This document shows positions 52,917-61,494 of a stretch of 64,000 bases of DNA, piece after piece (position 1 is the first letter of the stretch; each line of letters opens with the position of its first letter). The stretch is from Pontibacter harenae (lineage in GTDB: Bacteria; Bacteroidota; Bacteroidia; Cytophagales; Hymenobacteraceae), in NCBI RefSeq assembly GCF_020907245.1, contig NZ_JAJJWH010000002.1:62001-126000 (forward strand), given 5' to 3'. The notes beneath the pieces were generated by a model. That model worked only from the letters and a program-made list of their open reading frames with translations. It was not told where the DNA came from and searched no databases. A program made the translations under genes and the position numbers.

Positions 52917-55900
52917 TTAAACGGCTTGTTTCAATGAATTTTTCTTTTTAGAAAGTACAGCCTTGTACTCTCTCGGCATTACTTTCGTGAAGCTGGCTAG
53001 TGCAATTTCCCAGTTATCTAATATGATTTGGGCCAACTGGCTACCAGTATATTTCACCTGGTTCTCTAGTAGCTGACGCAGCAACATGTGGTCTTCTAAC
53101 TCCACTTGCTCCAGATCAACCATTTCGGTATTGCAGCGAACACGCAGCATTTCCTCAGGGTCATATACAAAAGCCACACCTCCACTCATACCTGCCGCAA
53201 AGTTTCTGCCTGTAGGGCCAAGCACCACTACTACACCACCCGTCATATATTCGCAGGCATGGTCGCCAGCACCTTCCACCACGGCATTGGCACCAGAGTT
53301 TCGAACGGCAAAGCGCTCACCAGCCATACCGTTTATGTATACCTCACCAGAAGTAGCACCGTAAAGCGCTACGTTACCGATAATGATATTATCCTCTGGT
53401 TTAAAGTTAGCCTCTTTATCAGGATACACTACCAGGTGCCCGCCAGAAAGCCCTTTACCGAAGTAATCGTTGGCCTCTCCTTCCAACTCTAGATGCAGGC
53501 CTGGGGCCGCAAAGCCACCAAAAGTCTGACCAGCAGAACCCCTGAACTTCAGGTGAATGGTATCGGCTGGCAATCCAACGCCTTTGTAGCGCTTAGATAC
53601 CTCATTCGAAAGCATTACACCTATAGAACGGTTTGTGTTTTTTAACACGAAACTTGCCTGAACTGGTGTCGCATTTTCAAGTGCTTCCTGAGCCGCATCA
53701 ATCAACTTCCAGTCCAGCACTTCTTCCAGCACATGGTCTTGCTCCATCTGCTTATAAATGCCTGTGCCTGTAGATTCTGGTTGTCTGTACACCAACGGTG
53801 CTAGGTTCAGGTCTTTTATTTTCCAGTGGGTAATGTTATCTCTCACCTTCAGCACATCGGCCTGGCCCACCATTTCGTCAACTGTTCTAAAGCCAAGCGA
53901 TGCCATAATCTCTCGCATATCCTCAGCCAGGAAGTTGAATAGGTTTACTACATCCTCTGGTTTGCCTGTGAACAATGCTCTTAACTCAGGATTTTGTGTA
54001 GCCACACCTACAGGGCAAGTGTTCTGATGGCACTTACGCATCATGATACAGCCTTCCACAATAAGGGCAGCTGTTGCCACACCCCATTCCTCAGCACCAA
54101 GCAACGTAGCAATGGCAAGGTCGCGGCCTGTTCTGATTTGTCCGTCAGTTTGCAGCGTTACACGGCTACGAAGGTTATTTTTTACCAAGGTCTGATGCGC
54201 TTCTGCAAGCCCAAGCTCCCAAGGAATACCCGCATGGCGAATAGAACTGATTGGTGAAGCACCTGTTCCACCATCGTGGCCAGAAATCATGATCACATCA
54301 GCCTTTGCTTTCGCAACACCAGCTGCTACTGTACCAACACCAGCCTCAGAAACTAGTTTCACGTTGATACGAGCTTCTCTGTTGGCGTTCTTTAAGTCAA
54401 AGATCAGCTGTGCCAGGTCTTCTATAGAATAGATGTCGTGGTGTGGCGGAGGCGATATCAGGCCTACACCAGGCGTAGAGTGACGCACTTTGGCAATCCA
54501 ATCATCTACTTTATCACCTGGTAATTGACCGCCTTCGCCAGGCTTGGCACCTTGCGCCACTTTTATCTGAAGTTCATCAGCATTGGTTAAATAGTAGCTT
54601 GTTACACCAAAACGGCCCGACGCCACCTGCTTTATAGCAGAGCGTTCCCAGTCGCCGTTCGGGTTACGCTCAAAGCGTACTTCGTCTTCGCCACCCTCGC
54701 CGCTGTTGCTCTTTGCACCAATGCGGTTCATGGCAATAGCCAAAGTACTGTGTGCCTCATAAGAGATAGACCCGAAAGACATGGCACCAGTGGCAAAACG
54801 CTTCATGATGCTTTCTACTGGCTCTACTTCTTCTAAAGGAATAGCCTCACGCTGCTTAAAGTCCAGCAGGCTGCGGAGCGTACATACACGTTCGCTTTGG
54901 TCATTTATAAGTTGTGCATATTTCTTATAAAGCGCATAATCGCCGCGCTTGGTAGAATATTGCAGCAGGTGAATTGTTTCTGGGTTCATCAGGTGGAATT
55001 CGCCATCGCGTTTCCACTGATAGAAGCCACCTACAGGCAATCTGGAGGAAACGTGCTGCGGGAATGCGTAACGATGACGCGCAAGCACTTCTTTCGCAAT
55101 GCCATCGAAACCAATGCCTCCAATACGCGAAATAGTCCCCTCAAAACACTTATTTATTACTTCAGCACCTAAGCCAAGGCACTCAAATATCTGGGAGCCC
55201 TGGTAAGACTGCAGCGTAGAAATGCCCATTTTAGACATGATTTTCAGCAATCCAGCGTTTACAGCCTTAATATAATTCTGCATGGCCTGCTGATCGCTTA
55301 CCTCCTTCTGCAGTTGCTTATTTTTATTAAGCGAAAGAATTGTTTCGAAGGCCATGTAAGGGTGTACCGCACTCGCGCCAAAACCTATAAGCGTTGCAAA
55401 ATTATGTGTTTCCCAAACATCGCCAGCCTCTACCACAATACCCGCCATCGTACGGATGCGCTTACGGATCAGGTGGTGCTGTACAGCGCCTGTAGCCAGT
55501 AATGAAGGCATAGGAGCCTGTCCTTTGTCTACATTTCTATCTGTAAGAACTAAGATATTATATCCGTCTGCAATAGCTTGTTCAGCTTCTGCACACACTC
55601 TGTCAACGGCTTCCTCTAACCTACCTGACTCGCCATCGGCGGCAAACACAATAGAAATATCTTTGTGTCGGTAGCCATACTTGTGCAGTTGCTTTAGTGT
55701 AATGATATTCTCGTGCGAAAGCACGGGCTGCGAAATGTGTACCTGCTTACAGTGTTCTGGTGTTTCGTCCAGAATATTAAGCCCCATACCCACACGCGTA
55801 AACAACGACATTACCATTCGTTCCCTGATTGGGTCGATGGGTGGGTTACTTACCTGGGCAAACAGCTGCTTAAAGTAGTTCGACAAATGCTGGCTCTGCG

Positions 55901-57431
55901 TCGAAAGCACGGCTAAAGGCGTATCAGCACCCATAGAACCTACTGGCTCTTTCGCGCTTTCTGCCATTGGGCCTACAATCATCTTCAAATCTTCGGCAGA
56001 GTAACCGTATACTTGCTGGCGTTGCAGTAGTGTCTCTTCATTCAGCTCAAGCGCAGGCACCATTGGCGGCAACAGTTCACGCAGCTTCAGGCGCTTAAAG
56101 CGCAGCCATTCGCGGTAAGGATTGCGGCTGGCAATCTGCTCTTTTATTTCTTCATCACTGATAATTCTGCCTTGCTCCAGATCTACCAAAAACATCTTTC
56201 CTGGCTGCAAACGACCTTTGGAGATCACTTTGCTTTGATCTACAGGAAGGGCACCCGCCTCAGAAGCCATGATAACAGTTCCGTCTTCTGTTACACAGTA
56301 GCGCGACGGTCGCAAGCCGTTTCTATCGAGCATAGCACCTACTATCTTACCATCGGTAAAGCAGATAGAAGCAGGGCCATCCCAAGGCTCCATCAATGAA
56401 GCATGGTACTTGTAGAAATCCTTCTTCGTCGGGGTCATCAGGTAATTGTACTCCCATGCCTCCGGCACCATCATCATGAGAGCGTGCGGCAACGAGCGTC
56501 CAGCTAAAACCAGCAGCTCCACCATGCTATCAAAGTTAGCTGAGTCGGAGTGGCTGGAATCACAGATTGGAAGAAGCATGTTCAGCTCTTCTTTCGTGAA
56601 CAGCGAAGACTCCATCAGCACTTCCTTCGTTTTCATCTTGTTCACGTTGCCACGAATGGTGTTAATCTCACCGTTATGAGCAATAAAACGAAAAGGCTGT
56701 GCCAGTTTCCATTTCGGGAAAGTATTGGTAGAGAAACGAGAGTGCACCAAGGCTATCGAAGACACCACACGCTCATCCTGCAAGTCAAGATAATACGTTT
56801 TAACCTGGTCGGTACGTAACTGCCCTTTGTAAACTATAACACGTGCCGATAAGCTGGCAAAATAAAAATCGTGAAGTGATGCATCTATGGTACTGCCAAT
56901 GGTGTGTGTGGTGTAGTTCCTGAACACGTACAGCTTACGCTCCAAAGCATCGGCATCCAATGTAGTATCCTGGTGCACCACAAAAAGTTGTTCTATATTT
57001 GGCTCGTTAGCTAGCGCTGTTGCACCCAAACCTTTACGGCTTACAGGCAGTTCTCTGTAACCTAAGATAGTTAAGTTCAGCTTATCAGCAGCCTCCTGCA
57101 ATATTTGCTTACACTGCTCCCTTACCTCAGCCTCAGCAGGAAAGAAAACCATACCCACACCGTACTTGCCAGGTTCAGGAAGCGCAATATTTAGTTTTGA
57201 GGTTTCTTCCTTTAGAAACTGGTGTGGCAACTGGAAAAGAATACCCGCTCCGTCGCCAGTTTCTGGCTCACAGCCACAGCCACCTCTATGCTCCATGTTC
57301 TCAAGCATAATAAGTGCATCTGCAATGGTGGCATGCGTTTTTCTTCCCTTCAAGTTTGTCAAAAAGCCTATTCCACAGGCATCATGTTCAAGTTCAGGAA
57401 TATAAAGGTCTTTTACAGGTTCTTTTTTCAT
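52917..57431 (-). CDS. gltB: Glutamate synthase large subunit GltB
   Basis: The 1504-residue alpha subunit that transfers the glutamine amide group to 2-oxoglutarate. An 18-residue propeptide precedes the catalytic Cys19 (HDACGIGF) of the class II glutamine amidotransferase domain. The central domain and the FMN-binding synthase domain (GAKPGEGGQLPG; HDGGTGASP) follow. The [3Fe-4S] ligands are in CIMMRKCHQNTCPVG, and the C-terminal GXGXG beta-helix ends the protein. It heads the gltB-gltD operon. Confidence 0.98.
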   Translation of the reverse strand: MKKEPVKDLYIPELEHDACGIGFLTNLKGRKTHATIADALIMLENMEHRGGCGCEPETGDGAGILFQLPHQFLKEETSKLNIALPEPGKYGVGMVFFPAEAEVREQCKQILQEAADKLNLTILGYRELPVSRKGLGATALANEPNIEQLFVVHQDTTLDADALERKLYVFRNYTTHTIGSTIDASLHDFYFASLSARVIVYKGQLRTDQVKTYYLDLQDERVVSSIALVHSRFSTNTFPKWKLAQPFRFIAHNGEINTIRGNVNKMKTKEVLMESSLFTKEELNMLLPICDSSHSDSANFDSMVELLVLAGRSLPHALMMMVPEAWEYNYLMTPTKKDFYKYHASLMEPWDGPASICFTDGKIVGAMLDRNGLRPSRYCVTEDGTVIMASEAGALPVDQSKVISKGRLQPGKMFLVDLEQGRIISDEEIKEQIASRNPYREWLRFKRLKLRELLPPMVPALELNEETLLQRQQVYGYSAEDLKMIVGPMAESAKEPVGSMGADTPLAVLSTQSQHLSNYFKQLFAQVSNPPIDPIRERMVMSLFTRVGMGLNILDETPEHCKQVHISQPVLSHENIITLKQLHKYGYRHKDISIVFAADGESGRLEEAVDRVCAEAEQAIADGYNILVLTDRNVDKGQAPMPSLLATGAVQHHLIRKRIRTMAGIVVEAGDVWETHNFATLIGFGASAVHPYMAFETILSLNKNKQLQKEVSDQQAMQNYIKAVNAGLLKIMSKMGISTLQSYQGSQIFECLGLGAEVINKCFEGTISRIGGIGFDGIAKEVLARHRYAFPQHVSSRLPVGGFYQWKRDGEFHLMNPETIHLLQYSTKRGDYALYKKYAQLINDQSERVCTLRSLLDFKQREAIPLEEVEPVESIMKRFATGAMSFGSISYEAHSTLAIAMNRIGAKSNSGEGGEDEVRFERNPNGDWERSAIKQVASGRFGVTSYYLTNADELQIKVAQGAKPGEGGQLPGDKVDDWIAKVRHSTPGVGLISPPPHHDIYSIEDLAQLIFDLKNANREARINVKLVSEAGVGTVAAGVAKAKADVIMISGHDGGTGASPISSIRHAGIPWELGLAEAHQTLVKNNLRSRVTLQTDGQIRTGRDLAIATLLGAEEWGVATAALIVEGCIMMRKCHQNTCPVGVATQNPELRALFTGKPEDVVNLFNFLAEDMREIMASLGFRTVDEMVGQADVLKVRDNITHWKIKDLNLAPLVYRQPESTGTGIYKQMEQDHVLEEVLDWKLIDAAQEALENATPVQASFVLKNTNRSIGVMLSNEVSKRYKGVGLPADTIHLKFRGSAGQTFGGFAAPGLHLELEGEANDYFGKGLSGGHLVVYPDKEANFKPEDNIIIGNVALYGATSGEVYINGMAGERFAVRNSGANAVVEGAGDHACEYMTGGVVVVLGPTGRNFAAGMSGGVAFVYDPEEMLRVRCNTEMVDLEQVELEDHMLLRQLLENQVKYTGSQLAQIILDNWEIALASFTKVMPREYKAVLSKKKNSLKQAV

Positions 57432-58212
57432 TGTATGATGTATATACAGTTATTTTACCACAACACAGGGTTGGGCGGTTAACGTTTAACAAGTATTAAG
57501 TTTGGATGGGTGCCTCTAACTCTTAAACATCATTGTAATTGTTGAACTGCACATAAAATACAGGTTCGTAACGTTTACAATGGCTTTTAGTGAAAAGTAC
57601 ATTTCGTAGCGCGAATCAGATTCAATACAATATCATAAACAGCGTTTTGTATGAATTGGCTCAACAAGTTAGCACTTTTTTTTAAAAAATGGAAATACAA
57701 GGGCCTATTAGCAGCTTAAATAGAAATATATTGTATACAAATTTGCATTTTTATAATTGCACAAGATTATAGTTTTTACACTTACCCCCTATTCATAAAA
57801 GGGGGCACTGAGTTAAAAACATCTAAATAAGAACCACTCCTACTTGCCATAAAGGGGGCAAAAACAAAAAATTAAGTTTTAAGCCAAAAAATAAAAATTT
57901 CTAAACTGACAACATAATTTTAAAAACATTGAAATTATAATAAGTTATACGAGATATTATTCTAAAACAGACATCACTCCTAAAACTCTCCTAGGTATTT
58001 GGTTATCAAACAACTTGCTAACTACATTTCTGAAGCTACCTATTCCTAAGCAACTATTAACCAACATAGTACCTATTAATAAGGCAATTATTTATGATAG
58101 CAAAAAAACTATGCAACAAACACACCATAGTTATTTGTAACTGTCGCTTTAACTTAATTGATGTTCGTACATTATTTTTTCAATAATCTGTTTCTTTCAC
58201 AAGATAGATTCC
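57432..58212. other. Long AT-rich intergenic region between gltB and the TetR gene
   Basis: About 780 bp with no supported gene. It must contain the gltB promoter. The only structures I see are CCCCCT / AGGGGG (about 57786-57807) and a nearby second ATAAAGGGGGCA block (about 57849-57860), which may be a pair of related G-rich sites. No RNA gene or riboswitch is recognisable. Confidence 0.45.
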
Positions 58213-58238
58213 TACCTTTGCAAACCGAATGAACATTC
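58213..58238 (+). promoter_or_regulatory. Promoter -7 element and TetR operator
   Basis: TACCTTTG (58213-58220) fits TAnnTTTG. Just downstream, GAATG-AA-CATTC (58227-58238) is a perfect inverted repeat where the transcript would start, a good position for autorepression by the TetR protein encoded 17 bp later. Confidence 0.6.
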
Positions 58239-58254
58239 AATAGAGAGGAAAGCA

Positions 58255-58833
58255 ATGGAGCCGTTAGCAGAAAAGAAAAAGGCCATATTCGAAAGCACAC
58301 TAGAACTAGTGAATGAAAACGGTTTTCATGGCACGCCTATGAGCATGGTAGCCAAGAGAGCTGGAGTTGCTGCAGGCACTATATATCATTACTTCGAAAG
58401 CAAGGATAGCCTTATCTGCGAGTTGTTTCAAAGTATAGAAGCACAACGGTTGAACGTGTTAAAAGAGGCCGATGACAAGACCCTGCCCTACCAGGACAGA
58501 TTTTTCAATGTCTGGCGCAGTTTGTACCTCTTCTATATCAAGAACCCAAACGTGCTTAAATTCTACGAGCAGTTTGTAAACTCCCCCTATAACTCTACAA
58601 AGAAAGGCGGTGGTTTCAAACCATACCTAAACCTGATTTTCTCATTTTTTGAAGAAGGAGTAAACGAAGGAATTCTCAGAAAAGTAGACCCGCAGGTATT
58701 AGGTGTTATGGTGCACGGGAATATCATTTCCACAGCTAAAATACATGTTCATGGCACCATCAGCTTAAGCGAAGAAGCATTGAAACTTATACAGCAGATA
58801 GTTTGGGATGGTATTGTGAAGCGCGACAGATAG
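58255..58833 (+). CDS. TetR-family transcriptional repressor
   Basis: A 192-residue TetR regulator. The N-terminal HTH (about 10-55) contains GFHGTPMSMVAKRAGVAAGT followed by IYHYFESKDSLI. The C-terminal half is a helical ligand domain. It is read into the TolC-adaptor-RND genes and is likely their repressor, as AcrR is for acrAB; an inverted repeat sits at its promoter. The inducer is unknown. Confidence 0.94.
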   Translation: MEPLAEKKKAIFESTLELVNENGFHGTPMSMVAKRAGVAAGTIYHYFESKDSLICELFQSIEAQRLNVLKEADDKTLPYQDRFFNVWRSLYLFYIKNPNVLKFYEQFVNSPYNSTKKGGGFKPYLNLIFSFFEEGVNEGILRKVDPQVLGVMVHGNIISTAKIHVHGTISLSEEALKLIQQIVWDGIVKRDR

Positions 58834-58971
58834 CCAGTTGGTTCATCTCACTCAAATCATTATAAAACAAATCTAACTTAAATAGCAACTATGATTATTA
58901 TGCCCGTGAAAAGCATCTAAACCAGCAAATCCAGATAAAATTCGAAACACAAAAAGGTACTATCAGAATAT

Positions 58972-60300
58972 ATGAAATTAGTAGATCGTTTAAAGCCATT
59001 GCTGCTGGGATGCCTCCTGTCTCCCACGCTGCTAATGGCCCAAACAGCCCCAGCTACCGCACCACAGCAACTTACACTGGAGCAGTGTGTGGAGTATGCG
59101 CTGAATAACAGAGCGGCTGTGGAACAGGCAACCATAGACGAGGCCATTGGTGAGAGGCAAATCAATGCCAGCCTATCAGGCTGGCTTCCGCAAATTAGCG
59201 CCAGCTACGGTGGCACGCACAATATACAACTGCAGCAACAGCCTTTTGGAGAGCAGATTGTAACGCTCGGTCAGAAGTATACCTCTAACCTGCTGCTGGA
59301 AGCAAACCAAACCCTTTTTAGCAGCGATTTGCTCCTAGCCTCCAAAGCAGCGCGATTCCAAAGGGAGCAGCTAGACCTGAACACCGTGAACACCAAGATT
59401 AATACGGTGGTGGATGTGAGCAAAGCTTTTTATGATATTTTACTTACGCAGGAACAGATCAGGATTCTGGATGAAAACCTGGCAAGGCAGGAGAAGCAGT
59501 ACCAAGATGCACGAAGCAGGTATGAGGTAGGCTTGGTAGACAAGACAGACTATCAACGGGCTGCCATTACGTTGGCTAATATCCGCAGCGACCGTAAACG
59601 GGCGCAGGCGGCCATAAGCGCTAAAAAGGCACTGCTGAAACAGCTGATGGGTTACCCTATTGAGTCGGACTTGAGCCTGAGTTTCGCTTATGATGTCATG
59701 CAGCAGGCTGTATTGATAGATACCACTGCTATTCCAGAGTTCGGGAACAGAGTTGAGCTACAGCAGTTACAGACTCAGCGACAATTGCTCCGACTGAACA
59801 CCAGCTATAGTAGGTGGGGCTTTTTACCAACGGTTTCCACTTATATCAATCATAACAGGCTGTTCTTCAACAACGAGTTTTCTGAGCTTTACAGTACTAC
59901 TTACCCTACCTCAGCAGTCGGTCTACGTGTGGCTATACCTGTATTTCAGGGCACCAGGAGAATACAGAACCTACGGATAGCCCAGCTGCAGGAAACACGT
60001 GCCGACATTGAAATCGAAAATACCCGCAAAGCCATCAATACGGAGTACCAAACTGCGCTGGCTAACTATAAGAGCAGCTACAACGATTGGATCACACTCA
60101 GAAATAACTTAGAGCTGGCACAGGAGGTGTACGACATTATCAGACTACAGTACGACGAAGGAATAAAAGCCTATGTCGATCTGATTGTAGCAGAGACAGA
60201 CCTGCGCACCACGCAGCTTAACTACTACAATGCCTTGTTTAATGTGCTGGCGAACAAGCTAGACTACGAAAGAGCTTTAGGAACTATAGACGTTAATTAA
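58972..60300 (+). CDS. TolC-family outer-membrane efflux protein
   Basis: A 442-residue outer-membrane factor with a signal peptide (ends near LMAQTA) and two repeats of the TolC helical hairpin (LEQCVEYALNNRAAVEQATIDEA; later TRKAINTEYQTALANYKS). The chain ends YERALGTIDVN. It forms the exit duct for the adjoining RND pump and lies 18 bp before the adaptor gene. Confidence 0.94.
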   Translation: MKLVDRLKPLLLGCLLSPTLLMAQTAPATAPQQLTLEQCVEYALNNRAAVEQATIDEAIGERQINASLSGWLPQISASYGGTHNIQLQQQPFGEQIVTLGQKYTSNLLLEANQTLFSSDLLLASKAARFQREQLDLNTVNTKINTVVDVSKAFYDILLTQEQIRILDENLARQEKQYQDARSRYEVGLVDKTDYQRAAITLANIRSDRKRAQAAISAKKALLKQLMGYPIESDLSLSFAYDVMQQAVLIDTTAIPEFGNRVELQQLQTQRQLLRLNTSYSRWGFLPTVSTYINHNRLFFNNEFSELYSTTYPTSAVGLRVAIPVFQGTRRIQNLRIAQLQETRADIEIENTRKAINTEYQTALANYKSSYNDWITLRNNLELAQEVYDIIRLQYDEGIKAYVDLIVAETDLRTTQLNYYNALFNVLANKLDYERALGTIDVN

Positions 60301-60318
60301 AACAGCTAATAAACCAGA

Positions 60319-61464
60319 ATGAAAAGGAATTATACTTGGCTGCTATCAGCCGTATTGTGCTCCACTGTATTGGCATCCTGCGGCGGAGACCAGGCTGCAG
60401 AGCAACAGCAGAACCCAATGGCAGCCGCTGTGCCTGTTACAGCTTATACTGTAAAGTCTGAGTCTGTAACAGGCACCGACACTTACCCAGGCAGTGTTGT
60501 CCCAATTAATGAAGTGGAGCTTCGCCCTCAGGTGGCAGGCTATATCTCGAACATCTATGTGCAGGACGGACAGCGCGTTACAAAAGGCCAAAACCTATAC
60601 GAAATAGACAGAAACAAATACCAGGCTGCCTACCAGCAGGCGCAGGCTAACCTGCAGAGCACCCGAGCCAATCTGGCACGCGTACAGAAAGACCTGGAGC
60701 GCTACGAGCGTTTAGCTGAACGTGATGCCATTGCCAGGCAGCAGGTAGACTATGCACGCACAGATGTACAGACAGCGCAAGCACAGGTTACATCGGCCCA
60801 GGCGCAGGTGAGAAGTGCGTCCACCGACCTAGAGTACTCGCTTATAAAGGCTCCTTTCACAGGTGTCATCGGTATTTCGCAGGTGCGGGTGGGTGCGCAG
60901 GTTTCCCCTGGCCAGCCTACTTTAAACACTATTTCCTCTGTAGATCCTATTGCGGTGGACTTCGTGATAAACGAGCAGGAAATAGGTCGTTTTGCCGACT
61001 TGCAGCAAGGGCAACAACCTGATTCTCTTTTCACCATCAAGCTTACCAATGGCAGGGAATATCCTTACCCAGGAAAATTGCTGGCCATTGATCGCGCAGT
61101 TGGACGCCAAACAGGCTCTATAACCGTACGGGTACAGTTTCCTAACTCTGAGCGCCAACTTATTCCAGGCATGACGGTGAACGTGCAAGTACTAAACCAA
61201 GATATAGGAACACAGCCAGTTATTCCGTTCAGAGCAGTAACAGAGCAGCTAGGCGAATACTATGTTTACCAAATTCAGGGCGACTCAGTGGTGCAGCAGA
61301 ACGTGCAGTTGGGCACCAGGTTTGGCAGCGACATTGTGGTGCGTGAAGGAGTAAAGCCAGGCGACCAGTTAGTTGTTGAAGGAATACAGCGCCTTAGCCA
61401 GGGAGCCAAAGTACAAGTAGGTGCTCCACAAGCCACCCCTGCTCAACCTGCTGCAGCAAGATAA
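60319..61464 (+). CDS. RND efflux periplasmic adaptor (HlyD / AcrA-like)
   Basis: A 381-residue membrane fusion protein. It has a lipoprotein signal with lipobox LASC (Cys20), a biotinyl-lipoyl-like domain (VELRPQVAGYISNIYVQDGQRVTKGQ), a coiled-coil hairpin (about 95-165), a second lipoyl half (LIKAPFTGVIGISQVRVGA), a beta-barrel and a membrane-proximal domain. It bridges the TolC-like channel and the RND pump on either side. Confidence 0.95.
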   Translation: MKRNYTWLLSAVLCSTVLASCGGDQAAEQQQNPMAAAVPVTAYTVKSESVTGTDTYPGSVVPINEVELRPQVAGYISNIYVQDGQRVTKGQNLYEIDRNKYQAAYQQAQANLQSTRANLARVQKDLERYERLAERDAIARQQVDYARTDVQTAQAQVTSAQAQVRSASTDLEYSLIKAPFTGVIGISQVRVGAQVSPGQPTLNTISSVDPIAVDFVINEQEIGRFADLQQGQQPDSLFTIKLTNGREYPYPGKLLAIDRAVGRQTGSITVRVQFPNSERQLIPGMTVNVQVLNQDIGTQPVIPFRAVTEQLGEYYVYQIQGDSVVQQNVQLGTRFGSDIVVREGVKPGDQLVVEGIQRLSQGAKVQVGAPQATPAQPAAAR

Positions 61465-61494
61465 TTTTCACGAAGCAAGATTCTCTTAAGAAAC

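Noticed and set aside
57432-58254. A hidden gene or RNA in the long gap upstream of gltB
   Set aside because: Frames are short and AT-rich with no family match; only weak G-rich hairpins are visible.
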